The position numbers and the translations under genes were made by a program. A stretch of 64,000 bases of DNA from Kriegella sp965368185 (GTDB lineage Bacteria > Bacteroidota > Bacteroidia > Flavobacteriales > Flavobacteriaceae): NCBI GenBank assembly GCA_965368185.1, contig CBDULZ010000015.1, forward strand, positions 1-64,000, written 5' to 3'. This document shows, piece by piece, positions 35,284 through 43,422 of this stretch (the stretch's first letter is position 1; each line of letters opens with the position of its first letter). The notes beneath the pieces were generated by a model that was given only the letters and a program-made list of their open reading frames with translations, was not told the origin of the DNA and did not search any database.

Positions 35284-35295
35284 ATCGTATACGAT
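35284..35295. promoter_or_regulatory. Palindrome ATCGTATACGAT, candidate GntR operator
   Basis: A perfect 12-base palindrome ends 16 bases before the ATG of the GntR gene. Outside one mismatch the symmetry continues for two more bases each side. FadR-subfamily GntR regulators often bind palindromes with a GTATAC-type core, so autoregulation is a natural guess. Confidence 0.5.
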
Positions 35296-35311
35296 AATAT
35301 ATCTTTACCTT

Positions 35312-35944
35312 ATGGCATCAAAAACTATCGTACGTGACAAAGTAAGGGCTTATTTACTTGAACAAATGACTACTGGAAACCTCAATGCAGGGCAGCCCCT
35401 AAATTTAGCCGCTTTGGCGCGTACATTGAATGTTAGTGTTACCCCTATTCGAGAGGCACTTACCCAGCTGCAACAATCGAACCTTATAAAGGCGATTCCC
35501 AATCGGGGTTTTGTAATTGCCGAGTTGGATTATACCGAAGCCAAGGACCTATATGAATTGGTTGCCGATTTGGAGGTACTGGCCTTGGAACACTCTACCT
35601 TTGAAGATGCTGGGATTATGAAACTAAAATCTCAACAAACTACGTTTAAGAATGCCCTTGATACTGTTTCCCGTATTAATGCAAAATTAGAGTTCCATCG
35701 GTTATTGACCGAAAATTATAAAAATGCCTTGGCCCAACAGCTGTTGGCAGACCTCAAAACCCGCATTTTCTTTTATGAGCGCGCTTTTATGTCCGATGAC
35801 GAGGTATACAGCAAATCAGACAATCAGCATGACGGGATTATCTCGGCAATAGAAGATGACAATGTACCCACTGCGGCCTTGCTCTTAAAAATGAACTGGA
35901 TGCTGATTTTGAACTACATTCAAAAACAATTACAGCTCAACTAG
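35312..35944 (+). CDS. GntR-family transcriptional regulator (FCD type)
   Basis: 210 residues. The N-terminal winged helix carries the family pattern LNLAALARTLNVSVTPIREAL followed by LQQSNLI and the wing IPNRGFVIAEL. The C-terminal helical part is an FCD ligand-binding domain, where LEFHRLL includes a likely metal or ligand His. Members respond to small acids or sugars. It lies 60 bases after the PPTase gene, on the same strand, and before the leftward ABC exporter. It could regulate the NRPS operons, the exporter, itself or something distant; only self-regulation has sequence support. Confidence 0.85.
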   Translation: MASKTIVRDKVRAYLLEQMTTGNLNAGQPLNLAALARTLNVSVTPIREALTQLQQSNLIKAIPNRGFVIAELDYTEAKDLYELVADLEVLALEHSTFEDAGIMKLKSQQTTFKNALDTVSRINAKLEFHRLLTENYKNALAQQLLADLKTRIFFYERAFMSDDEVYSKSDNQHDGIISAIEDDNVPTAALLLKMNWMLILNYIQKQLQLN

Positions 35945-36012
35945 TTCGCTTAGCATTATTAGAAGGGCTAGATAGGATCCCATGAAAATCCGTATGTTTT
36001 AGTTTACCCAAG

Positions 36013-36022
36013 GGGTATACCC
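36013..36022. promoter_or_regulatory. Palindrome GGGTATACCC
   Basis: A ten-base perfect palindrome with the same GTATAC core as the site at 35284-35295 lies 69 bases after the GntR stop codon and about 150 bases beyond the end of the exporter operon. It may be a second regulator contact or chance. It is not placed like a promoter element of any called gene. Confidence 0.2.
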
Positions 36023-36167
36023 GTTTTAGTACATCTGAATTTTTTTAAGAAAAAAACCAATCCGTAAAAACGCAACTATTCTTATCAAACACATGAGACT
36101 CACGCCAAATGCATTCAACCTGTAGACGGGTAAATCTTCAAAAATTGAAAGTCTAAAAAACTTCACC

Positions 36168-36851
36168 TTAATCTTTTATTATCCTCCCATCCCCCATTTC
36201 GATGATACGATCGGTTTTTTCTGCAAAATCGGTATCATGGGTTACTATCAATAACGAAAGGTTACGCTCTTGTACCAAATTTTTGAAGATTTCCATTACG
36301 TTTTGTGAATTATGACTATCGAGATTTCCTGTAGGTTCATCTCCCATAATAATATCGGGATCGTTAATCAGGGCGCGGGCAATGGCCACACGCTGTTTCT
36401 GGCCACCAGATATACGGGATGATAGTTTAAACGCCTGTTCTTCAATATGCAGCAATTTTAGTTTTTCCATCGCATCGTGCTCAATTTCCTGTATCGACTT
36501 AACGCCTAGTTTTTTGGCAGGGAGCATGACGTTTTCCAGCACTGTAAATTCTGATAGCAGATAATGGAACTGAAAAACAAAACCGATATGCTTGTTTCTG
36601 AACTTGGCCAGTTCTTCATGGTGCTTGCCGGTCAGCTTTTCGCCTCCTAGACAAAGCTCGCCCTCATAATCGGTATCCATAGTAGAAAGAATATACAGCA
36701 AAGTGGACTTGCCACATCCAGATTTTCCCATAATCGAAACGAACTCACCGTTAGTAATCGAAAAATTGATATCCTTCAGAACATGAAAAAGCACGGGTTG
36801 ACGAAAATACTTGTTGATGTTCTTCGCCTCCAAAATAATATCGCTGTCCAT
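36168..36851 (-). CDS. ABC transporter ATP-binding protein (MacB/LolD type)
   Basis: 227 residues. Walker A is GKSGCGKST, the signature is SGGQKQRVAIARAL and Walker B is DIIMGDEPTGNLDS, followed by the switch His in LLIVTHD. The DEPTGNLD form and the length place it with the MacB/LolD/FtsE group that powers FtsX-type permeases by mechanotransmission. The permease gene (36854-38116) and an adaptor gene (38113-39213) precede it in one operon. It is next to, and convergent with, the NRPS operon, so export of the peptide is possible but unproven. Confidence 0.92.
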   Translation of the reverse strand: MDSDIILEAKNINKYFRQPVLFHVLKDINFSITNGEFVSIMGKSGCGKSTLLYILSTMDTDYEGELCLGGEKLTGKHHEELAKFRNKHIGFVFQFHYLLSEFTVLENVMLPAKKLGVKSIQEIEHDAMEKLKLLHIEEQAFKLSSRISGGQKQRVAIARALINDPDIIMGDEPTGNLDSHNSQNVMEIFKNLVQERNLSLLIVTHDTDFAEKTDRIIEMGDGRIIKD

Positions 36852-36853
36852 AG

Positions 36854-38116
36854 CTATTGTCCTCTAATGATTTCCACTGGGTCGATTTTTTCCGCTTTTC
36901 GAGCAGGCAGATAGCCTGCCAAAAAAGTGGATCCCATGGCAAAAATTACTCCAATGACATAGTACCAAACATTGTAATTAACAGGAAAGGTTTTTATGGT
37001 AGGAAGTGCCTGGGTCTCAAATGGCAGATTGTCAATAACCACTGAAATACCATACCCGATTAGAACCCCCAAAAAACCTCCGACCAACCCGATTAGGATG
37101 GCTTGGCTTATGAAAATATATTTTACGTCACGTCCCGAAAATCCCGTGGCCTTTAAAATGGCGATGTCGTTCATTTTTTCGTAGATCAGCATGTTCAATA
37201 TATTATAGATACCGAATCCGGCAACTATCAACAAGGTAATCGATACGGCATAGGTAATCAGATTGCGTATAGAGGTACCCGTTTCGAATTGTGCATTGGC
37301 CGTATTGATGTCTACAGCAGTCACATCGAATTGCTTCTCCAAGCGTTGCGCCATGGGAACGGCCTCCTCGATATCATACAATTTCACATTGATGTCGGTA
37401 ATATAGTTTCTCGGCTCTCCCAATATGCGTTGCACCGTCTTTAGACTCGCAAAACTTTGAATGTCATCGATTTCTGCCAGTCCACTTTGGTAGATGCCAA
37501 CAATCTTTAAGGGAAAAATATCCCCGCCCACTGTACTTATTTGCACCGTATTGCCCACGCTTAAAGACATTTTTTCTGCTGCCCCTGCCCCCATCAGAAT
37601 TCCGTTGTCATAGTGAACAAGATCTGCAGGATTTCCCTTTACTACATAATCCCCGAAATTAAAAAGGCGTACTTCCTCCTTCACATCGATACCGACCAAG
37701 TTTCCACCCAGTTCAATGGAGCCGGATACGTAGAATATCTGTGCCTTTAACTGCGGAATCGCACCCTTTACCTTTGGATCTTCATTCAACTGCTTCATCA
37801 AGGGAAGGGCGTTATGGATTTTTGTTTGTGTATACTTTGGTTTTATAGAACTTACGATTTTAAAGCCATTCTTCGCCTTATCATACAGATCTATGGGCTG
37901 TCTTTCCGAGGGTTTGATTTCATTATAAATGTGTACATGAGGAGTTCGATTAAGAATAAGCCCGTCTAAAAGCCCATTAAGACCGGTCATGAAACTAACT
38001 AGTATAATAAACGTTCCGATACCAAAGGTAACTCCTAACGCTGCAATTGCCGTCTGCTTAATACGTGACAGTAAATGGGTCTTTGAAATACTCAGTATAA
38101 CTTTCCAGTTGGTCAT
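36854..38116 (-). CDS. FtsX-like ABC permease (LolCE/MacB type)
   Basis: 420 residues. One helix near the N-terminus (ALGVTFGIGTFIILVSF) is followed by a large periplasmic domain of about 240 residues and three C-terminal helices in the FtsX pattern, with the conserved LKATGFSGRDV coupling region and LPARKAEKIDPVEIIRG at the end. That topology matches LolC/E and MacB. The gene is two bases from the ATPase gene and overlaps the adaptor gene by four bases. It probably works as a tripartite exporter with an unlinked outer-membrane channel. Confidence 0.9.
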   Translation of the reverse strand: MTNWKVILSISKTHLLSRIKQTAIAALGVTFGIGTFIILVSFMTGLNGLLDGLILNRTPHVHIYNEIKPSERQPIDLYDKAKNGFKIVSSIKPKYTQTKIHNALPLMKQLNEDPKVKGAIPQLKAQIFYVSGSIELGGNLVGIDVKEEVRLFNFGDYVVKGNPADLVHYDNGILMGAGAAEKMSLSVGNTVQISTVGGDIFPLKIVGIYQSGLAEIDDIQSFASLKTVQRILGEPRNYITDINVKLYDIEEAVPMAQRLEKQFDVTAVDINTANAQFETGTSIRNLITYAVSITLLIVAGFGIYNILNMLIYEKMNDIAILKATGFSGRDVKYIFISQAILIGLVGGFLGVLIGYGISVVIDNLPFETQALPTIKTFPVNYNVWYYVIGVIFAMGSTFLAGYLPARKAEKIDPVEIIRGQ

Positions 38117-39213
38117 TGTTCGGGTCTATAGATATTGGTAGTCACATCGATACCCGAAAGAATTTCCACTTCCTCCATATTCCTTTTGCCCGTAACGACT
38201 TCCTTTAGTCCATTGTCGGTTTGTACCCCATTGTCCTCGGTCAGATATTCCAAGGGAATCGTGATGGTGTTTTGTTTTTCGGCAACGATGATGTTCGCCT
38301 CTCCGGCAAGTCCCGGATAGAGCACTTTCGGAGCAGTGTCAAAAACCGCCTCGACCTTAAATGTTTGGGTACGCTCGTCTTTTTTAGGATAAATCTTGTC
38401 TATTCTCCCCTCGAAAAGGGTACCCGAATAGGCATCCAAATTAATAAGCACTTTTTGTCCCGTTTCGAGTTTTACAATATCAACTTCATCCACCAATAGA
38501 TCAATGACAAAGATATCGGGGCTGCCCACACTTGCCAAAGGCTGTTGCACGGTTATAATCTCGCCTTCGTTTCGATAAATGGCGTAGACGCGACCGTTTA
38601 TTTTACTACTAATAGTAAAATCTTTCGTGTTCACGATGGCCGACCGGTAGTTATTATCTGCTTGGCGCAGGCGGTTCTGTAAATCGTTCCGAGTACGTTG
38701 ATATTGGTTTTGTAGTTGTTCCAGCACGTTGGCTGCCGCTTCATAATTTAATTTTTTAAATTCGAATTCCGCCTGAGATCCAATCTGTTGTTCCCAGAGT
38801 CTTTTCTGCCTCATAAAATTGGTAGAATCGTTTTGGAATTTCAATTGTGCAGTTTGCAGTTCTTTTTCCAACCCGCTAAGAACCGCCGCATTACCACTAT
38901 AATCTTCCTGTGCCTGCTGTAGGTTCAGTTTGGCATTCTCACGGTTCAGGTCGAGAGTTTTTTTGAAAATTTGGAACAGCTTTTGGCCCTTGGCAACGGT
39001 ATCTCCCTCCGTTACAAATTGTTTGTCCAAAATTCCGGATACCGACGAATAGACTTCATAGAGACTGTCAGGTTGTACCAGGGCCGAAGCATAGACCGAT
39101 TCGACCAAGGTGGTCCTTTTCGGTGTAATTCCATCATTCTTTTCCCCACAAGAAAAAAACAATAGTATTGAAAAAAGGACAACTATTCTTTGAAACATGG
39201 GCATACGGTTCAA
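38113..39213 (-). CDS. HlyD/RND-type efflux periplasmic adaptor lipoprotein
   Basis: 366 residues. The N-terminus is a lipoprotein leader (LLFFSC). Next come a short lipoyl half, SVSGILDKQFVTEGDTVAKGQ, then an alpha-helical hairpin from about 85 to 190 rich in Gln and Leu, the second lipoyl half and a beta-barrel part. This is the membrane-fusion protein that joins an inner-membrane transporter to a TolC-like channel. It is the first gene of the exporter operon. No TolC gene is present in the window. Confidence 0.88.
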   Translation of the reverse strand: MNRMPMFQRIVVLFSILLFFSCGEKNDGITPKRTTLVESVYASALVQPDSLYEVYSSVSGILDKQFVTEGDTVAKGQKLFQIFKKTLDLNRENAKLNLQQAQEDYSGNAAVLSGLEKELQTAQLKFQNDSTNFMRQKRLWEQQIGSQAEFEFKKLNYEAAANVLEQLQNQYQRTRNDLQNRLRQADNNYRSAIVNTKDFTISSKINGRVYAIYRNEGEIITVQQPLASVGSPDIFVIDLLVDEVDIVKLETGQKVLINLDAYSGTLFEGRIDKIYPKKDERTQTFKVEAVFDTAPKVLYPGLAGEANIIVAEKQNTITIPLEYLTEDNGVQTDNGLKEVVTGKRNMEEVEILSGIDVTTNIYRPEQ

Positions 39214-39273
39214 TTTTTGACCTTGAAACTCTTTGACGATTTCTTTTCTAAAGGTAAAGAATAAAAGAAAAAA

Positions 39274-39852
39274 TCATGAGGAATTCGCAATGCGTTTACG
39301 CAATTTGCCAAGATGATGGGCAACGGAGAAATTGAACATCCCAAAAGCCAAAAAGGCCATGGCTATGGCGTAAACAATACCAAATCCCCCTAATACGGGA
39401 TATACGTAAATCAAAACTGCAAACAACAATGTAAATATTCCCAAGATCAGCATCCAGCCCCAGCCTTTGACGTTGAACGATTTTAGTCGTAACGAAATCA
39501 AAACGGAAACGACCCCTTTGTAAAGCAACCAAATCGCCAAAGCATAGGGCAATAGTGTCATTGTCATAGAGGGGTTGAAGAGCAACGCCCCTCCGACAAA
39601 AAGCTCAACTATTCCAGCTATCAAATGCCAGCCCCAATGTTTGGTTTCCTTTTGATATAAAATCGAAGCTATAATTTCGAATACTCCGGTTATAATCAAT
39701 GCAAGTGTAAAGAAAAGGCTCAACGACATATAGCTCGTTTGTGGCGTAATACATATCCAAATACCAATAAGTACAAAAAGAATGCCCAATAATTGATGTT
39801 TCCACCATTTTTTGGTCAAAGGTTCTAAATGTCTTTGGGTGAAATGGTCCAT
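39274..39852 (-). CDS. HdeD/DUF308 family membrane protein
   Basis: 192 residues with six hydrophobic helices in three similar pairs, such as LLGILFVLIGIWICI near the start and AMAFLAFGMFNFSV near the end. This matches the DUF308 (HdeD) family, whose Escherichia coli member is linked to acid resistance at high density. The gene is 60 bases upstream of the exporter's end but read as a separate unit on the same strand, and it opens the run of stress-type genes that continues to 44.8 kb. Confidence 0.78.
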   Translation of the reverse strand: MDHFTQRHLEPLTKKWWKHQLLGILFVLIGIWICITPQTSYMSLSLFFTLALIITGVFEIIASILYQKETKHWGWHLIAGIVELFVGGALLFNPSMTMTLLPYALAIWLLYKGVVSVLISLRLKSFNVKGWGWMLILGIFTLLFAVLIYVYPVLGGFGIVYAIAMAFLAFGMFNFSVAHHLGKLRKRIANSS

Positions 39853-40057
39853 GTTATTCTTTTTTATCCATATAAAACTACAAACCAGCCTTTGATTTGG
39901 AAATGATAAAAATCATACACTTGGTAATTCACCTCGCAGGCAAGCAGCAATTGTTTCGATTCCGCACATCGATTACATGGGCAGTAAAATCCACCTGACG
40001 AATATCATAGTTTTAGAAAATATCGCCTATTACCTTTAAAGACAAATGATTAAAAAC

Positions 40058-40903
40058 ATGAGAAAAGTTTTGGTGCCTACGGATTTTTCGGATAACGCAT
40101 ATAACGCGCTAAAGTATGCCTGTCAAATCTTCAAATATGAGAAAAGTGAGTTTTTCGTTGTTCACGCGTATGCAGACGAAGTCTATCGCCAAGAACTTGA
40201 CAATAACCGTTCTCATTTGAATGAATTAAAAGAAGTTACATTCCAAAAATCTGAAGAACAGCTAAAAAAAATTCAGTCCGAAATAATTGCTTATTCGCCA
40301 AACCCTAAGCATAGCTATACCTTTATTTCGGCATTTGGCACTTTGGTCGACGAGGTCAATACTATAATCAATAGAGAGAATATGGACATTGTGGTCATGG
40401 GTACCCGTGGCGAAACCAATGATCGTAGCACTACCTTTGGCAGCTATACGCTACAAGTACTTAAATATGTTGATTGCCCCGTTCTGGCGGTACCGGAAGG
40501 CTACACCTATCACCCACCAAAAGAGGTGCTGTTTCCTACTAATTATTTGGTGCCCTACAAGCGTCGCGAATTAAAATTGTTAAGCAGTATGACGGGTTCA
40601 TTCCGATCTATTATTCATCTGCTTTACATCGACCCTATTCAACGGCTTTCGCTACGTCAGGAGGATAATCGACAATTTCTTAAGGACTGCCTAAAAAAGC
40701 CCGAACTGATATTTGAGACTACGCCGGAAAAAGACAAGACCATTGCCATATCGAAATATATTGTACATAAAAAAATTGACATGCTGGTGATTGTAAACTC
40801 CAGACACTCGTATATAGAAGATATGTTGTACCAATCAACCATAGACAAACTTGGGCTTCATGTGAAGATACCTTTTTTGGTCATGCAAAATTTATCACGA
40901 TAA
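40058..40903 (+). CDS. Tandem-domain universal stress protein
   Basis: I use the ATG at 40058 (MRKVLVPTDFSDNA), the usual UspA start; an ATG at 40046 adds four residues. About 281 residues with two Usp domains. The first has VVMGTRGETND and a later GSYTLQVLKYVDCPVLAVP, the standard ATP-binding and C-terminal strand. The second domain is divergent. It belongs to the same class as the protein at 6077-6919. It is about 230 bases upstream of the eRF1-domain-like gene and is probably part of the same stress regulon. Confidence 0.87.
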   Translation: MRKVLVPTDFSDNAYNALKYACQIFKYEKSEFFVVHAYADEVYRQELDNNRSHLNELKEVTFQKSEEQLKKIQSEIIAYSPNPKHSYTFISAFGTLVDEVNTIINRENMDIVVMGTRGETNDRSTTFGSYTLQVLKYVDCPVLAVPEGYTYHPPKEVLFPTNYLVPYKRRELKLLSSMTGSFRSIIHLLYIDPIQRLSLRQEDNRQFLKDCLKKPELIFETTPEKDKTIAISKYIVHKKIDMLVIVNSRHSYIEDMLYQSTIDKLGLHVKIPFLVMQNLSR

Positions 40904-41134
40904 GAAATCAAGTTTTACATGAACAGAAATATAAAAAATAGTATTGTAACAAACTCCTACAACGCATTTTTACGCATTGGGACTCCATTATCATTTCAAG
41001 ATCAGCCCAACTAATACCAAGGCGATTTGTTCGGCAAAGAGGAACTAGTTATATAAAGACCATTCTCCATAGAAGCAAGGAACATTACAGTATTTCGAAA
41101 CAGGTGTTAAATAATTACTATTAAATATAATATC

Positions 41135-41548
41135 ATGAAAAAGATAGGTATTTGGATGGACAGGCAAAAGGCCCATATCGTTACGTTGACCGATGATGAT
41201 GAAAAATTTGAAACCCTCTTTTCCGATGTGGAATTTTTCAATCTCAAAAGCGGGGCGCCAGCCCGCATAAAATCAGGTAGCCCACAAGATGTGGTACACG
41301 AGCGTAAATATTTGGAAAGGGAAAAACACCAATTAAGGGAATACTTCGAAAAATTGGTCCGTGCAGTTCATGGGGCCGATGCCATTGCCATCTTTGGTCC
41401 TGCGGATGCCGGGGAAAAATTCAAAAAAGAATTGGTAGAAAAGCATAACGTCTTGGCAGAAAAATTAAAGACTCTGGTAAAAGCAGATAGTATGACAGAA
41501 AATCAAGTAAAGGCCTTGGTAAGAGACTTTTATAATAATCGTAAATAA
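41135..41548 (+). CDS. eRF1/Pelota domain 3-like small protein
   Basis: 137 residues, soluble. The opening KKIGIWMDRQKAHIVTL and the later IFGPADAGEKFKKEL and VKADSMTENQVKALVRDFY resemble a family of short bacterial proteins related to the eRF1/Pelota domain and host-attachment proteins, sometimes tied to ribosome rescue. I am fairly sure of the family shape and not of the function. Its stop codon directly abuts the ATG of the MscS-like gene (41549), so the two are co-translated. A possible role is in translation under stress. Confidence 0.55.
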   Translation: MKKIGIWMDRQKAHIVTLTDDDEKFETLFSDVEFFNLKSGAPARIKSGSPQDVVHERKYLEREKHQLREYFEKLVRAVHGADAIAIFGPADAGEKFKKELVEKHNVLAEKLKTLVKADSMTENQVKALVRDFYNNRK

Positions 41549-42448
41549 ATGCAAGATCTGACCGATTTTCTTAACAGGCCTGTGGTAAGTAAAATACTGG
41601 CAACGCTACTCTGGCTTATCATTATATTGATCGTCATAGGTTTTTTACGCAAGTTGTTAAAACGGCGCGTAGAAGATGGGGCCATTCGTTACAAGGCACA
41701 AAAGGGTATCGAAATCATTGGTTACGCTCTTATAATTCTGTTGTTATTGGTTTCTTTTACTCTTGATGACGTAGGTGACTATACGATTATCATCGGCCTG
41801 TTTACGGCAGGGCTTACCTTTACGCTACAGGAACTGATTCTGAGCATCGCCGGATCCTTCTATATCTTTTTCGTTCGCGTCTACAAACCGGGTGATCGCA
41901 TCGAAATCAACGGAATCAAGGGTGATGTCATCGATATCGATAGCATATATACAACGATTATGGAAATGGGCGAATGGGTAAATAGTGATAATTATTCAGG
42001 AAGGATCGTCAAAATCAGCAACGCCTTTGTATTCAAAGGACCAATAAAGAACTATTCGATGGACTTTCCATTTGTTTGGGATGAAATCAACATTCTGATA
42101 ACCTACGAATCGGAAGTGGACCTCGCCAAGAAACTCATTCTGGAAACTGCAGAAAATCAACTATCCGACTACGCCAAGAATTCCAAGGCAAAATGGGAAG
42201 AAATGGTCAAACGCTACTATATTGAAAATGCGACCATCGATCCCACTATCGCTATCAATTTGACCGATAATTGGATCCAACTAAACCTGAGATACATAAC
42301 AGATTACAAGCGTAGACGTGCTACCAAACACGAATTGTTCGATGCAATTCAAGAATCAGTACGCCAAACCAATGGAAAAGTAATACTGGCGTCGACTACA
42401 TTGCAACTGCTAAAAATTCCTGAACTAGATGTCAATATCAAAAAATAA
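41549..42448 (+). CDS. MscS-family mechanosensitive channel
   Basis: 299 residues. Three hydrophobic helices occupy the first 115 residues. They are followed by the pore-lining type helix (GLFTAGLTFTLQELILSIAGSFYI) and the beta domain signature VYKPGDRIEINGIKGDVIDI. The cytoplasmic part is shorter than in E. coli MscS. Such channels release solutes on hypo-osmotic shock. The gene starts directly after the eRF1-like stop and its end overlaps the next gene by 20 bases, so the three form an operon. Confidence 0.9.
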   Translation: MQDLTDFLNRPVVSKILATLLWLIIILIVIGFLRKLLKRRVEDGAIRYKAQKGIEIIGYALIILLLLVSFTLDDVGDYTIIIGLFTAGLTFTLQELILSIAGSFYIFFVRVYKPGDRIEINGIKGDVIDIDSIYTTIMEMGEWVNSDNYSGRIVKISNAFVFKGPIKNYSMDFPFVWDEINILITYESEVDLAKKLILETAENQLSDYAKNSKAKWEEMVKRYYIENATIDPTIAINLTDNWIQLNLRYITDYKRRRATKHELFDAIQESVRQTNGKVILASTTLQLLKIPELDVNIKK

Positions 42449-43316
42449 GACCACGAACGACAGTGCTGATGCCATCAAAGAAACAATGGTCGATGTCGTA
42501 AAGTCATCTGGCGAAAAGGTACGATTTTCACTGGAAAAACTCCGTAAGTCCCTACGGCATAGCGGAGCCACCGATGCTATAGTAAAACAAATTGTGGATA
42601 CCGTAAGCAACGAGCTCTATCAAGGCATCTCAACAAAGGAAATCTATAATCGAGCCTTTGCCCTTTTGCAAAAGAAGAAGTCCGTTTTTGCCTCAAAATA
42701 CAAACTGAAAAAAGCCATTTATGAATTAGGGCCAACGGGGTTTCCTTTTGAAAAATTCGTAGCCTCCATTTTAGAGTATTCGGGATATACGACCGAGGTA
42801 GGTAAAATCATGCCCGGCATTTGCGTGAGCCATGAAATCGATGTCTTTGCGAAAAAAAATAAAAAAGTAGGCGTTATAGAGTGCAAATTCCATAGCGAAG
42901 AGGGCCGAAATTGCAATGTAAAAGTACCCTTGTACATCTTTTCTAGATATCAAGATGTGAAACAACAATGGGACAAAAAGAAAGATGAGACCAAAAGCAT
43001 GGCTTACGGCGGTGTAGTAACAAATACCCGTTTTACAGCCGATGCTATTGCTTATGGCAATTGTGTCGGACTCAACCTTTTGAGCTGGGACTACCCCAAA
43101 GACAATGGCCTCAAAGATAGAATCGACCGTTTGGGCCTATATCCCATAACTGTATCTCACCTGCTCACAGAGCGCGAAAAGCAATTTTTGTTAAGTAGGG
43201 ATGTCGTTCTTTGCAGACAACTGTTAAAGGATAAGTTCTTTTTAGACCATCTTGGCATTTCCGAAACCCGAAAAGAAAAGATAGTTACAGAAATAAAGCA
43301 GTTGTGCAATGGCTGA
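42429..43316 (+). CDS. ATP-cone plus Mrr-like nuclease fusion protein
   Basis: 295 residues. The N-terminal part (about 20-115) is an ATP-cone: VVKSSGEKVRFSLEKLRKSL followed by helices, as in ribonucleotide reductases and NrdR. The middle (about 120-210) is an Mrr-type restriction-endonuclease fold: PFEKFVASILEYSGY, then HEIDVFAKKNKKVGVIECKF, where Asp and Glu-x-Lys are the expected catalytic residues. The C-terminus is a helical tail. ATP level could control cleavage of DNA or RNA. The start lies 20 bases inside the MscS gene. The substrate is unknown. Confidence 0.82.
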   Translation: MSISKNKTTNDSADAIKETMVDVVKSSGEKVRFSLEKLRKSLRHSGATDAIVKQIVDTVSNELYQGISTKEIYNRAFALLQKKKSVFASKYKLKKAIYELGPTGFPFEKFVASILEYSGYTTEVGKIMPGICVSHEIDVFAKKNKKVGVIECKFHSEEGRNCNVKVPLYIFSRYQDVKQQWDKKKDETKSMAYGGVVTNTRFTADAIAYGNCVGLNLLSWDYPKDNGLKDRIDRLGLYPITVSHLLTEREKQFLLSRDVVLCRQLLKDKFFLDHLGISETRKEKIVTEIKQLCNG

Positions 43317-43422
43317 TGATAATAAGGAGAATGTCAAACCGCGAAAATCATTTTTGCAAAGGTCCAAGGATTTACGTTTTTGTAGAATAAGGATTAATGA
43401 AATTCAGTTCAACTAAAAAATA

